A stretch of 64,000 nt of DNA, from assembly GCA_030698375.1 (NCBI GenBank), contig JAUYLL010000075.1, positions 1-64,000 of the forward strand, written 5' to 3'. Source of the DNA: Nocardioides sp. GTDB taxonomy: Bacteria; Actinomycetota; Actinomycetes; Propionibacteriales; Nocardioidaceae. The position numbers were made by a program, and so were the translations under genes. The notes beneath the pieces were generated by a model. That model was not told the origin of the DNA and ran no database searches. It was given only the letters and a program-made list of their open reading frames with translations. Numbering within the stretch: the first letter of the stretch is position 1; each line of letters opens with the position of its first letter. Shown piece by piece: positions 21,691 to 30,766 of the stretch.

Positions 21691-21716
21691 AAAGTCACTA
21701 CACGTGTAGTGACTTT
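21691..21716. repeat. Perfect palindrome AAAGTCACTACACGTGTAGTGACTTT (copy 2)
   Basis: 26-bp perfect palindrome abutting the stop codon of the SDR gene on the minus strand; shares the 24-bp core with copy 1. Confidence 0.95.
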
Positions 21717-22597
21717 CAGGCCCCGTACACCGGCTCGGGGGTGGGGGCGGAGGCGAGGAGCGTGCGGAGGGCGGGGCCGACGGCCGCGGCGTCCCAGCGG
21801 GCGCCGTTGTCCTGCGAGGGACCGTGGGCCCAGCCGTTCTCCACGGTGATGGTGCTGCCGTCGATCTCAATGACGCGGCCGGTGACGTCGTTGGCTTCCT
21901 CAGAGGCCAGCCAGGCGACGACCGGGGAGTTGTCCTCGGGCACGGCCATGGCGGAGGTGTCGAAGGCACCCTCGGTCATGCGGGTGCGGGCGACGGGGGC
22001 GATCGCGTTGACGGTGACGCCGTAGCGGCCCATCTCCTGCGCGGCCACGAGCGTGAGCCCGGCGATGCCGGCCTTGGCCGCCGAGTAGGTTCCCTGACCG
22101 ACCGAGCCCTGGAGGCCGGCGCCGGACGAGGTGTTGACGACGCGAGCAGCCCGCTGGCGTCCCTCCTTGGCCTCCGCCCGCCAGTAGGCACCAGCGTGGC
22201 GCAGGGGCGCGAAGTGGCCCTTGAGGTGGACCCGGATGACCGCGTCCCACTCCTCCTCGGAGGTGTTCACCAGCATCCGGTCGCGGACGAACCCGGCGTT
22301 GTTGACGAGGATGTCGAGCCCGCCGTAGGTGTCGATCGCCTGACGGACCATCGCCTCGGCCTGCGCGAAGTCGGCGACGTCGGCGGCGTTGGCCACCGCG
22401 CGGCCGCCGGCCGCCTCGATCTCGGCGACGACCTCCTCGGCCGGGGTCTCCCCCGTGCCCTCGCCGGCGAGTGAGACGCCGTAGTCGTTGACGACCACCG
22501 CTGCACCGTGGCGGGCGAGCTCGAGCGCGTGGGCGCGGCCGATCCCCCGTCCGGCTCCGGTGACGATGGCGACGCGGCCTGCGAGAAGGGTGCTCAC
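21716..22597 (-). CDS. Short-chain dehydrogenase/reductase, Rv3548c-like
   Basis: GRVAIVTGAGRGIGRAHALELARHGAAVVVNDYG...LVNNAGFVRDRMLVNTSEEEWDAVIRVHLKGHFAPLRHAGAYWR...YSAAKAG. Confidence 0.82.
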   Translation of the reverse strand: MSTLLAGRVAIVTGAGRGIGRAHALELARHGAAVVVNDYGVSLAGEGTGETPAEEVVAEIEAAGGRAVANAADVADFAQAEAMVRQAIDTYGGLDILVNNAGFVRDRMLVNTSEEEWDAVIRVHLKGHFAPLRHAGAYWRAEAKEGRQRAARVVNTSSGAGLQGSVGQGTYSAAKAGIAGLTLVAAQEMGRYGVTVNAIAPVARTRMTEGAFDTSAMAVPEDNSPVVAWLASEEANDVTGRVIEIDGSTITVENGWAHGPSQDNGARWDAAAVGPALRTLLASAPTPEPVYGA

Positions 22598-23377
22598 TCA
22601 GTGCTCCTGGTTGGGGTTGTCTTCACGGATCAGGTGGGCGGTCAGGAAGGCAGGGGGCTCTCCCCCGCCGTGGCACTCCACGGTGGCGCCACTGACGTAG
22701 GAGGCGAGGTCGGAGGCGAGGAAGACCGCGACGTCGCCGATCTCGGTCGGCTCGGCCATCCGGCCGAGGGGGATCGTTCGCTCGATGGCAGCGACGCGCT
22801 CGTCCCCGCCGTAGTGGTCGGCGGTGTTCTCGGTGCGGCACAGGCCGACGGTGATCCCGTTGACCCGCACGGTCGGGCCCCACTCCATCGCGAGCGTGCG
22901 GGTGAGCGAGTCCAGGCCGGCCTTGGCCGCGCCGTACGACGCGGTGCCCGGCGAGGGCCGGACCGCGGAGACCGACGAGACGTTCACGACCGAGCCGCTC
23001 CCCTGCTCGCGCATCACGCCGTACGCCGCCTGGGCGACCGCGAGCGGACCGAGCAGGTTGAGCCCGACGATCTTCTCGTGGAAGCGCGCCGACGCGTCCG
23101 CGGCCATGGCGTACGGCGCCCCGCCGGCGTTGTTGACCACGGTGTCGAGCCGCCCGTGGTCGGCGGCCACCGCGGCCACGAGGGCGCTCACGGCCTCGGG
23201 GTCGCGCACGTCGCAGGTGCGGTGCTCGGTGCCGGGCAGCGCCTCGGCCTCGCGCCGCGCACAGGTGACGACGAAGGCCCCCGCATCGACGAAGCGGCGC
23301 GTGATGCCGGCGCCGATCCCCTGGCTGCCGCCGGTGACGAGCACGACGCGGCCGCTGAGGTCGAGGGTGATGCTCAC
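22598..23377 (-). CDS. Short-chain dehydrogenase/reductase, Rv3549c-like
   Basis: VSITLDLSGRVVLVTGGSQGIGAGITRRFVDAGAFVVTCARRE...NNAGGAPYAMAADASARFHEKIVGLNLLGPLAVAQAA...YGAAKAG; GTG start at 23377 chosen by SDR homology. Confidence 0.82.
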   Translation of the reverse strand: MSITLDLSGRVVLVTGGSQGIGAGITRRFVDAGAFVVTCARREAEALPGTEHRTCDVRDPEAVSALVAAVAADHGRLDTVVNNAGGAPYAMAADASARFHEKIVGLNLLGPLAVAQAAYGVMREQGSGSVVNVSSVSAVRPSPGTASYGAAKAGLDSLTRTLAMEWGPTVRVNGITVGLCRTENTADHYGGDERVAAIERTIPLGRMAEPTEIGDVAVFLASDLASYVSGATVECHGGGEPPAFLTAHLIREDNPNQEH

Positions 23378-23430
23378 GGCAGGCTCCAATGTCGGGGACG
23401 GCGATCGATGGTCAGGGCCGGCAGGACCGG

Positions 23431-23468
23431 ACCAAGCAACTGCTAGGCTACCAAGCAAATGTTAGGTT
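23431..23468. promoter_or_regulatory. Tandem KstR2-like half-sites in 19-bp direct repeat (ACCAAGCAACTGCTAGGCT / ACCAAGCAAATGTTAGGTT)
   Basis: Each unit resembles KstR2 AnCAAGnnCTTGnT with an intact ACCAAGCA half and a degenerate right half; lies upstream of the echA20-ipdABC operon and divergent SDR. Confidence 0.6.
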
Positions 23469-23494
23469 TGGCAGTCCCGTCCGGAAGGTCACCC

Positions 23495-24283
23495 ATGGGC
23501 ATCACCTCCACGCTGCGCGAGGACCACGTGCGCGTCATCACGATGGACTACCCGCCGGTCAACGCGCTGCCGGTCGCCGGCTGGTTCGAGCTCGCCGCCG
23601 CACTCGACGAGGCCTCGGCCGACCAGCAGACCCACGTGGTCGTGCTCCGCGCCGAAGGCAAGGGCTACAACGCCGGCGTGGACATCAAGGAGATGCAGAA
23701 CACCACCGGGTTCGACGCCCTCATCGGCGCCAACAAGGGCTGCTTCGCCGCCTTCAAGGCCGTCTACGAGTGCAGCGTCCCGGTCATCGCGGCCGTCCAG
23801 GGCTTCTGCGTCGGCGGCGGCGTCGGCCTGGTCGGCAATGCCGACGTCGTGGTCGCCAGCGACGACGCGTTCTTCGGGGTCCCCGAGGTCAAGCAGGGCG
23901 CGCTCGGCGCGGCCACGCACATGGCTCGCCTCGTCCCGCAGCACCTGATGCGCACCCTCTACTTCACCGCCCGCACGATCAAGGCCACCGACCTCGTCCA
24001 GCACGGGTCGGTCTACGAGGTGGTCCCCCGCGACCAGCTCGACGACCTGGCGCTCGCGCTCGCCGCCGACATCGCCGAGAAGGACACCCGGGTCATCCGG
24101 GCGGCCAAGGAGGCGCTCAACGGCATCGACCCGGTCGACGTGAACAAGAGCTACCGCTTCGAGCAGGGCTTCACGATGGAGCTCAACCTCGCCGGTGTCT
24201 CCGACGAGCTCCGCGACGACTTCGCCGGGACCGCCAAGGCCGCCGGCCGCACCGACACGCCTACGAAGGAGGCCGGCCGATGA
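23495..24283 (+). CDS. echA20: Enoyl-CoA hydratase-family ring hydrolase EchA20
   Basis: MGITSTLREDHVRVITMDYPPVNALPVAGWFELAAALDEA...GKGYNAGVDIKEMQ...QGFCVGGGVGLVGNADVVVASDDAFFGVPEVKQGALGAATHM; first gene of the ipd block. Confidence 0.87.
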   Translation: MGITSTLREDHVRVITMDYPPVNALPVAGWFELAAALDEASADQQTHVVVLRAEGKGYNAGVDIKEMQNTTGFDALIGANKGCFAAFKAVYECSVPVIAAVQGFCVGGGVGLVGNADVVVASDDAFFGVPEVKQGALGAATHMARLVPQHLMRTLYFTARTIKATDLVQHGSVYEVVPRDQLDDLALALAADIAEKDTRVIRAAKEALNGIDPVDVNKSYRFEQGFTMELNLAGVSDELRDDFAGTAKAAGRTDTPTKEAGR

Positions 24284-25173
24284 GCCGACAGCCCCGCGAC
24301 AAGACGATGACGATCGACGAGGTCGTCGGCGAGCTGCGCAGCGGCATGACCATCGGCATCGGCGGCTGGGGTCCCCGTCGCAAGCCGATGGCACTGGTCC
24401 GCGCCATCCTCCGCTCCGACCTCACCGACCTCACCCTGGTCACCTGGGGCGGTGCCGACGTCGGCCTGCTCACCCGGGCCGGCAAGGTCCGCAAGCTCGT
24501 CTACGCCTTCGTGTCCCTCGACTCGGTCCCCCTCGAGCCGAACTTCCAGCGCGCCCGCCAGACCGGCACCATCCCGGAGGTGGTCGAGCTCGACGAGGGC
24601 ATGTTCCAGACCGGCCTGCGCGCCGCCGCCCAGCGGCTGCCGTTCCTGCCGATGCGCGCCGGCCTCGGCTCCGACGTCCTGGTCAACAACCCCCACATCA
24701 AGACCGTCACCAGCCCGTACGCCGGTCCCGACGGCCCCGAGGAGCTCGTCGCGGTCCCTGCCATGGAGCTGGACGTCGCGCTGGTGCACATGAACCGGGC
24801 GGACAAGCACGGCAACGCGACCTACCTCGGGCCCGACCCGTACTTCGACGACCTCTTCTGCATGGCCGCCGAGCGCGCGTACGTCACCTGCGAGCAGATC
24901 GTGGACACGGCTGGCCTCACCGTCGACGCCCCGGTCCAACGCCTGCTGCTCAGCCGGATGATGGTCAGCGGCGTCGTGGAGACGCCGCACGGCGCGCACT
25001 TCACCACCTGCACACCCGACTACGAGCGCGACGAGCGGTTCCAGAAGGCCTACGCGGCCGCTGCCGGCGGCAGCGACGAGGACTGGGCGGCGTTCGAGCA
25101 GAAGTTCCTGAGCGGGGACGAGGCTGCCTACCAGGCTGCCGTCCGCGCGTTCGCCGAGGAGGAGAAGCGATGA
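24280..25173 (+). CDS. ipdA: COCHEA-CoA hydrolase subunit IpdA (CoA-transferase family)
   Basis: MSRQPRDKTMTIDEVVGELRSGMTIGIGGWGPRRKPMALVRAIL...ATG overlaps echA20 stop; synteny echA20-ipdA-ipdB-ipdC. Confidence 0.88.
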   Translation: MSRQPRDKTMTIDEVVGELRSGMTIGIGGWGPRRKPMALVRAILRSDLTDLTLVTWGGADVGLLTRAGKVRKLVYAFVSLDSVPLEPNFQRARQTGTIPEVVELDEGMFQTGLRAAAQRLPFLPMRAGLGSDVLVNNPHIKTVTSPYAGPDGPEELVAVPAMELDVALVHMNRADKHGNATYLGPDPYFDDLFCMAAERAYVTCEQIVDTAGLTVDAPVQRLLLSRMMVSGVVETPHGAHFTTCTPDYERDERFQKAYAAAAGGSDEDWAAFEQKFLSGDEAAYQAAVRAFAEEEKR

Positions 25174-25946
25174 CCGAGATCACCCGCGCAGACGTCTGCG
25201 CCGCCGCGATCGCCGATGCGTTCGCCGAGGACGGCGAGATCTTCGGCAGCCCGATGGGCATGCTGCCCACCCTCGGCGCACGGCTCGCCCGGCTCACCTC
25301 GAACCCGGACCTCGTACTCTCCGACGGCGAGTCCCTCTTCCTGGGCGGGGTCCCCCCGCTCGGCGCCAAGGCCGACGTGGTGGAGGGCTGGATCCCCTTC
25401 CCCAAGGTCTTCGACGTCGTGGCCTACGGCAAGCGGCACGTGATGATGGGTGCCACCCAGATCGACGTCCACGGCAACCAGAACATCTCCGCGATCGGGC
25501 CGTTCGACCAGCCCAAGCGGCAGCTGCTCGGGGTCCGTGGCGCGCCGGGTAACACCGTCAACAACCGGACGTCGTACTGGGTGCCCAGGCACTCCAGCCG
25601 GGTCTTCGTCGAGCAGGTCGACATCGTCTCCGGGGTCGGGCCTAAGCGTGCCCGGGAAGCGGGCCACGCAGCCAGCCGCTTCAACGACATCCACCGGATC
25701 GTCACCAACCTGGCGGTGCTCGACGTCAAGGGTCCCGACGACACCCTCCGGCTGCGCAGCGTCCACCCGGGCGTGACGGTCGACGAGGTGCTCGCCGCCT
25801 CCGGGTGCGCCATCCACGTGGACGGCGACGTGCCGACCACCCGCACCCCGACCACCGAGGAGCTCGTGCTCGTCCGTGAGGTCCTCGACCCGCGGAGCCT
25901 GCGCCACCGCGAGGTCCCCGAGCCCGTCACGGAGGCCCGCGCGTGA
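25170..25946 (+). CDS. ipdB: COCHEA-CoA hydrolase subunit IpdB
   Basis: MTEITRADVCAAAIADAFAEDGEIFGSPMGMLPTLGARLARLTSNPDLVLSDGESLF...GNQNISAIGPFDQPKRQLLGVRGAPGNTVNN. Confidence 0.88.
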   Translation: MTEITRADVCAAAIADAFAEDGEIFGSPMGMLPTLGARLARLTSNPDLVLSDGESLFLGGVPPLGAKADVVEGWIPFPKVFDVVAYGKRHVMMGATQIDVHGNQNISAIGPFDQPKRQLLGVRGAPGNTVNNRTSYWVPRHSSRVFVEQVDIVSGVGPKRAREAGHAASRFNDIHRIVTNLAVLDVKGPDDTLRLRSVHPGVTVDEVLAASGCAIHVDGDVPTTRTPTTEELVLVREVLDPRSLRHREVPEPVTEARA

Positions 25947-27013
25947 GCACCCCGCAGCTGCTGCGCACGCCGCTCACCGAGCTGACCGGCGTCCGGCACC
26001 CGGTCGTCCAGACCGGCATGGGCTGGGTGGCCGGGCCCCGCCTGGTCTCCGGCACCGCGAACGCCGGCGGCCTGGGCATCCTCGCCTCGGCCACCATGAC
26101 CTTCGAAGAGCTCGAGCGGGCGATTCTGGAGGTCAAGGGCCGCACCGAGCAGCCGTTCGGGGTGAACCTGCGCGCCGACGCCGGTGACGCCCCGGAGCGC
26201 GTCGACCTGCTGATCAAGCACGGCGTGAAGGTCGCCTCCTTCGCCCTCGCGCCGAAGAAGGAGCTGATCGCCAAGCTCAAGGACCACGGCATCGTCGTGA
26301 TGCCGTCGGTCGGGGCTCCCCGCCATGCCGAGAAGGTCGCCGGCTGGGGCGCGGACGCCGTGATGATCCAGGGCGGCGAGGGCGGGGGCCACACGGGCTC
26401 CGTGCCGACCACCCTGCTGCTGCCCACGGTCCTCGACGCGGTCGACATCCCGGTGGTCGCCGCCGGCGGGTTCTTCGACGGCCGGGGCCTGGCTGCAGCG
26501 CTCTCGTACGGCGCCGCCGGTGTCGGCATGGGCACCCGCTTCCTGCTCACCCGCGACAGCTCGGTGCCCGACGCCGTCAAGAAGCTCTACCTCTCCTACG
26601 ACGTCAACGGCACCGTCGTCACCGACAAGGTCGACGGCATGCCCCACCGGATGCTGCGCACCGACCTGGTCCAGGAGCTCGAGGAGACCGGCACCCTGCG
26701 CCGACTCGGCCCGACCCTGAAGCGCACCCTCGCCTTCAAGAAGATGAGCGGGATGTCCTGGCGCCAGCTCGCCACCGACGGGCGCTCGATGAAGGCCGGG
26801 AGCGAACGCTCCTGGGCACAGATGGTGCTCGCCGCGAACACCCCGATGATGCTCAAGTCCGGGCTCGTGGAGGGCGATACCGACGCCGGTGTGCTCGCCT
26901 CGGGCCAGGTCGTCGGCGTCCTGGACGACCTGCCGTCCTGCGAGGAGCTCATCGGCCGCGTGGTCACCGAGGCGGCCACCGAGCTGCGGCGTACGTCGAC
27001 CCTGCTGGTCTGA
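25943..27013 (+). CDS. ipdC: Flavin-dependent reductase IpdC (nitronate monooxygenase fold), GTG start
   Basis: LLRTPLTELTGVRHPVVQTGMGWVAGPRLVSGTANAGGLGILASATMTFEEL...MIQGGEGGGHTGSVPTTLLLP; overlaps ipdB stop. Confidence 0.87.
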   Translation: MSTPQLLRTPLTELTGVRHPVVQTGMGWVAGPRLVSGTANAGGLGILASATMTFEELERAILEVKGRTEQPFGVNLRADAGDAPERVDLLIKHGVKVASFALAPKKELIAKLKDHGIVVMPSVGAPRHAEKVAGWGADAVMIQGGEGGGHTGSVPTTLLLPTVLDAVDIPVVAAGGFFDGRGLAAALSYGAAGVGMGTRFLLTRDSSVPDAVKKLYLSYDVNGTVVTDKVDGMPHRMLRTDLVQELEETGTLRRLGPTLKRTLAFKKMSGMSWRQLATDGRSMKAGSERSWAQMVLAANTPMMLKSGLVEGDTDAGVLASGQVVGVLDDLPSCEELIGRVVTEAATELRRTSTLLV

Positions 27014-27025
27014 GGGAGACCGCGC

Positions 27026-28039
27026 TCAGGCGTCGCGCTGGAAGCAGAGGATATTGCCGGCGAGCTCGTAGCCCAGCTCGTCGTTGACCGCGATCATGTG
27101 GTTGTTGGAGGCGGCGTTCCCGGTCTCCACGTGCACGACGCCGGGTTCGGCCTCCCGCAACCAGCGCACCATCTCGGCCTTGAGCAGGTACCCCAGGCGG
27201 TGCCCCCGGTGGGCACGCAGCACGCTCGTGTCGTGCTGCCCCGCCTCGCCCGGTCGCAACGACTCGACCGCAACGACGGTGTGCCCCGCGAGCTCGCCGG
27301 TCACCCGGTGCCGCGCCAGCACCCGGTAGAGCCGGTTGCCGCGCGCCTCCTGCGCGGTCTCGTACGCCGCCACGCGCTCGGGCGGGTAGACCTCGTCCTC
27401 GATGTCGAGCTCGTCCGTCGGGGCGTCGTTGATCGCGACGACCATCGCCGCCACGGCGTCGAGCAGCTCCGGCGGTGTGCGGCCGGCGATGCGCACCAGC
27501 TCGTAGTCGCGGGCGTGGACCAGCGCCTCGGCGTACGCCGGCTCGAGGGCATCCAGGTCGACCGACGGCAGGTGCTGGCGCCGGATCGCCTCGACGTACT
27601 TCTGCTGGTAGCCGTGGCGCTCGGCGAAGGCGCGCGTGGCCTCGCTCTCCCAGCCGTCGAGGCCGAGGATGGTGCGGCCCAGGGCCACGGCCTCGGCCCG
27701 CAGGTGCGCCAGCATGGTGCTGCCGTACCCCTGCCTGCGATGGGCCGGGTCGACGTGGACGCTCAGCCAGGCGAGGTGGCGGTTGTCCCACTCGCTCGTC
27801 CCGACCTCGCCGGCCGCCACGACGCGGTCGTCACCGGGCAGCGTCCCGAGGTAGGTGCGCGGCACCTCGCCGTCCCAGCCGTGCCGCAGGCGCAGCTCCC
27901 AGTACTCGGGGGTGACCGGCGGCTCCCAGGGGGCGTCCACGGTGGACGCGGCCGTCTGGAGAGCCGCCACGGCCGCGACGGCCGCACGATCATCGGGCCC
28001 GTACGGGCGGACCACCAGCGGGAGGGTCTGCGTGCTCAC
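27026..28039 (-). CDS. Two-domain GNAT N-acetyltransferase
   Basis: VHVDPAHRRQGYGSTMLAHLRAEA and LRAHRGHRLGYLLKAEMVRWLRE ... NAASNNHMIAVNDELGYE; two acetyl-CoA-binding motifs. Confidence 0.82.
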   Translation of the reverse strand: MSTQTLPLVVRPYGPDDRAAVAAVAALQTAASTVDAPWEPPVTPEYWELRLRHGWDGEVPRTYLGTLPGDDRVVAAGEVGTSEWDNRHLAWLSVHVDPAHRRQGYGSTMLAHLRAEAVALGRTILGLDGWESEATRAFAERHGYQQKYVEAIRRQHLPSVDLDALEPAYAEALVHARDYELVRIAGRTPPELLDAVAAMVVAINDAPTDELDIEDEVYPPERVAAYETAQEARGNRLYRVLARHRVTGELAGHTVVAVESLRPGEAGQHDTSVLRAHRGHRLGYLLKAEMVRWLREAEPGVVHVETGNAASNNHMIAVNDELGYELAGNILCFQRDA

Positions 28040-28106
28040 TCCCCCAGCGTGCACCCGTCGGGGCGCACGCCGCCACGGGTTTTCCGTCGCGGTGCCCCGC
28101 CCGGTC

Positions 28107-29267
28107 TCAGAGACGTTCGATGATCGTCACGTTGGCCTGCCCGCCGCCCTCGCACATCGTCTGCAGGCCGTACCGCCCGCCGGTGCGCTCGAGCTCGTGG
28201 AGGAGCGTGCCCATGATCCGGGTTCCGGTCGCACCGATCGGGTGGCCGAGGGCGATGCCCCCGCCGTTGACGTTCACCTTGTCCATCGGGACGTCGAGCT
28301 CCTGGGCCCAGGCCAGCACGACGGAGGCGAAAGCCTCGTTGCACTCGAAGAGGTCGATGTCGTCGATGCTCATGCCGGTCTTCTCCAACGCGTGCCGGGT
28401 GGCCCGGATCGGCCCGGTGAGCATCCACACCGGGTCGTCGCCGCGCACCGTCAGGTGGTGGATGCGGGCACGGGGGGTGAGCCCGTGGTCGCGGACCGCC
28501 TGCTCCGAGGCGATGAGCATCGCCGAGGAGGCGTCACAGATCTGCGAGGCCACCGCGGCGGTGATCCGACCGCCCTCGGCGAGCGGCTGCAGCCCGGCCA
28601 TCTTCTCCAGCGACGTACCGCGGCGGGGGCACTCGTCGGTGGTGAAGTCGCCGACGGGGACGATCTCACGCTCGAAGCGGCCCTCGTCGATCGCGGTCAG
28701 GGCCCGCTCGTGGGAGCGGAGCGCGAACTCCTCCATCGCCTCGCGGCTGATGTCCCACTTCTCCGCGATCATCTCCGCGCTGCGGAACTGCGAGACCTCC
28801 TGGTCGCCGTACCGCGCCTGCCAGCCCGGCGACTCCGCGAAGGGGGTCGAGAAGCCGTACTGCTGGGCGACCAGCATGGCCGCCGAGATCGGGATCGCCG
28901 ACATGTTCTGCAGGCCGCCGGCGACGACGAGGTCCTGCGTCCCCGACATCACGCCCTGGGCGGCGAAGTGGACCGCCTGCTGGGAGGAGCCGCACTGCCG
29001 GTCGATGGTGACGCCGGGGACCTCGTCGGGGAGGCCGGCGACCAGCCAGGCGGTGCGGGCCACGTCACCGGCCTGCGAGCCGATGGTGTCGCAGCACCCC
29101 ATCACGACGTCGTCGACGGCCGACGGGTCGACACCGGTGCGGTCGACGAGGGCGCGCAGCACGTGCGCGCCAAGGTCGGCGGAGTGCACGTCGGCGAGCG
29201 AACCGCCGCGCTTGCCGACGGGGGTGCGGACGGCGTCGACGATGTAGGCCTCGGGGCGGCTGGTCAT
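28107..29267 (-). CDS. fadA6: Ring C/D thiolase FadA6
   Basis: MTSRPEAYIVDAVRTPVGKRGGSLADVHSADLGAHVLRALV...DRQCGSSQQAVHFAAQGVMSG...NVNGGGIALGHPIGATGTRIMGTLLHELERTG...MCEGGGQANVTIIERL; next to kstR2. Confidence 0.87.
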   Translation of the reverse strand: MTSRPEAYIVDAVRTPVGKRGGSLADVHSADLGAHVLRALVDRTGVDPSAVDDVVMGCCDTIGSQAGDVARTAWLVAGLPDEVPGVTIDRQCGSSQQAVHFAAQGVMSGTQDLVVAGGLQNMSAIPISAAMLVAQQYGFSTPFAESPGWQARYGDQEVSQFRSAEMIAEKWDISREAMEEFALRSHERALTAIDEGRFEREIVPVGDFTTDECPRRGTSLEKMAGLQPLAEGGRITAAVASQICDASSAMLIASEQAVRDHGLTPRARIHHLTVRGDDPVWMLTGPIRATRHALEKTGMSIDDIDLFECNEAFASVVLAWAQELDVPMDKVNVNGGGIALGHPIGATGTRIMGTLLHELERTGGRYGLQTMCEGGGQANVTIIERL

Positions 29268-29325
29268 GGTGGGTCCTCGGGGGTCGCGGGTGGTCATGCG
29301 GGTCAGTTCGGTCGGGCCAGGTCGA

Positions 29326-29928
29326 TCAGGACGCGCGGGCGCCGAGCCCGTCGAGCAGGATGGCGAGGTACTGCTCGGCCACCTCGGTGGCGCCGAGCGG
29401 GCCGCCGGGCCGGTACCAGCCGACGGCGACCCAGACGGTGTCGCGGATGAAGCGGTAGGTGAGCACCGGGTCGAGGTCGTCCCGCAGGGCGCCGGTGCGG
29501 ATGCCCTCGTTGATGAGGTCCGACCACATCGTCTGGAAGCGCTCGTTGTTCTCCCGCAGGTAGGCGAAGCGGTCGTCGGCCGCGAGCGCGCCGGCGTCGT
29601 TCTGGAAGATCGCCACCGCCGGGCGGTCGCGGTCGATGGCCGCGAACGAGATGTGCACCAGGCGCTCGAGCTTGGTCCGCACGTCGTCCTCGGAGGCGAT
29701 GACCGCGTCGTACTCGGCGAACAGACCGGCCTGGAAGGTCGAGAGGATCTCGTCGACCATCGACTCTTTGGAGTCGAAGTGGTGGTAGAGGCTCCCCGAG
29801 AGGATCCCGGCCGCGTCGGCGATGTCACGCACCGTCGTGGTCTTGTAGCCACGCTCGGCGAAGAGGTCCGCCGCGATGCGGAGAAGCTCGGCGCGCCGCG
29901 ACGGCGCGGGGACGGGGGCCGCGGCCAC
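29326..29928 (-). CDS. kstR2: TetR-family repressor KstR2
   Basis: RRAELLRIAADLFAERGYKTTTVRDIADAAGILSGSLYHHFDSKESMVDEIL...YRFIRDTVWVAVGWYRPGGPLGATEVAEQYLAILLDGL, strong KstR2 resemblance. Confidence 0.9.
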   Translation of the reverse strand: MAAAPVPAPSRRAELLRIAADLFAERGYKTTTVRDIADAAGILSGSLYHHFDSKESMVDEILSTFQAGLFAEYDAVIASEDDVRTKLERLVHISFAAIDRDRPAVAIFQNDAGALAADDRFAYLRENNERFQTMWSDLINEGIRTGALRDDLDPVLTYRFIRDTVWVAVGWYRPGGPLGATEVAEQYLAILLDGLGARAS

Positions 29929-29929
29929 C

Positions 29930-30766
29930 TCAGGCTCGCTGGCTGCTCGTGGAGACGACCTCGCCGGTGAGGTACGACGCGTACTCGCTGGCGAGGAAGA
30001 CCATCACGTTCGCGACCTCCCAGGGCTCCGCTGCACGCCCGAACGCCTCACGCTGGGTGAGTGTGTCGAGCAGCTCGTCGGAGGTGACCTTCGCCAGGAA
30101 GGGGTGCATCGCCAGGCTCGGTGAGACGGCATTGACGCGGATCCCGTGCGGAGCGACGTCGAGCGCGGCGCAGCGCGTGAGCGCCATGACTCCGGCCTTG
30201 GCCGCGGCGTAGTGGGCCTGCCCTTCCTGGGCGCGCCACCCGATCACCGAGGCGTTGTTGACGATCGTGCCCCGGGTGCCGTTGGTGATCATCCGGTTGC
30301 TGGCCGCGCGCACGCAGCGGAAGGTCCCGGTCAGGGTGATGTCGAGGACCCGGCTCCACTGCTCGTCGGTCATCTCGGTGATGGCCGCAGTGCCACCCAG
30401 GCCAGCGTTGTTGATCATCACGTCGACGCCACCGAAGGGCTCGGCCGCGTCGAGCAGTGCCTGCACCTGGGCCTCGTCGGTCACGTCGCACAGCAGGCTG
30501 GCCACCCGCTCGCCGCCGAACTCCTCGGCCAGCGTCGCGTGCGCCTCGGCGACGCGGCGCTCGTGGGTGTCGCTGAGTACGACCGCGCGGGCACCCTCCT
30601 CAAGCACCCGTCGGGTGACGGCGGCACCGATGCCGGCGCCAGCAGCCGCGGTCACGACCACGACCTTGTCGCGCAGGAGGCCGTGCCCCTCGACGTACGG
30701 CGGGACCGGCTGCTGGGGACGCCGACGCAGGGCCGGGTCCTCCTGGGCGGTGTGGGGAGTGCTCAT
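29930..30766 (-). CDS. ipdF: SDR IpdF-like (HIP side-chain beta-oxidation)
   Basis: GHGLLRDKVVVVTAAAGAGIGAAVTRRVLEEGARAVVLSDTHERRVAEA...YAAAKAGVMALTRCAALDVAPHGIRVNAVSPSLAMHPFL; between kstR2 and fadE30. Confidence 0.86.
   Translation of the reverse strand: MSTPHTAQEDPALRRRPQQPVPPYVEGHGLLRDKVVVVTAAAGAGIGAAVTRRVLEEGARAVVLSDTHERRVAEAHATLAEEFGGERVASLLCDVTDEAQVQALLDAAEPFGGVDVMINNAGLGGTAAITEMTDEQWSRVLDITLTGTFRCVRAASNRMITNGTRGTIVNNASVIGWRAQEGQAHYAAAKAGVMALTRCAALDVAPHGIRVNAVSPSLAMHPFLAKVTSDELLDTLTQREAFGRAAEPWEVANVMVFLASEYASYLTGEVVSTSSQRA

Noticed and set aside
28055-28106. Possible terminator or regulatory site between GNAT and fadA6
   Set aside because: Short GC-rich gap without a convincing stem-loop or operator.
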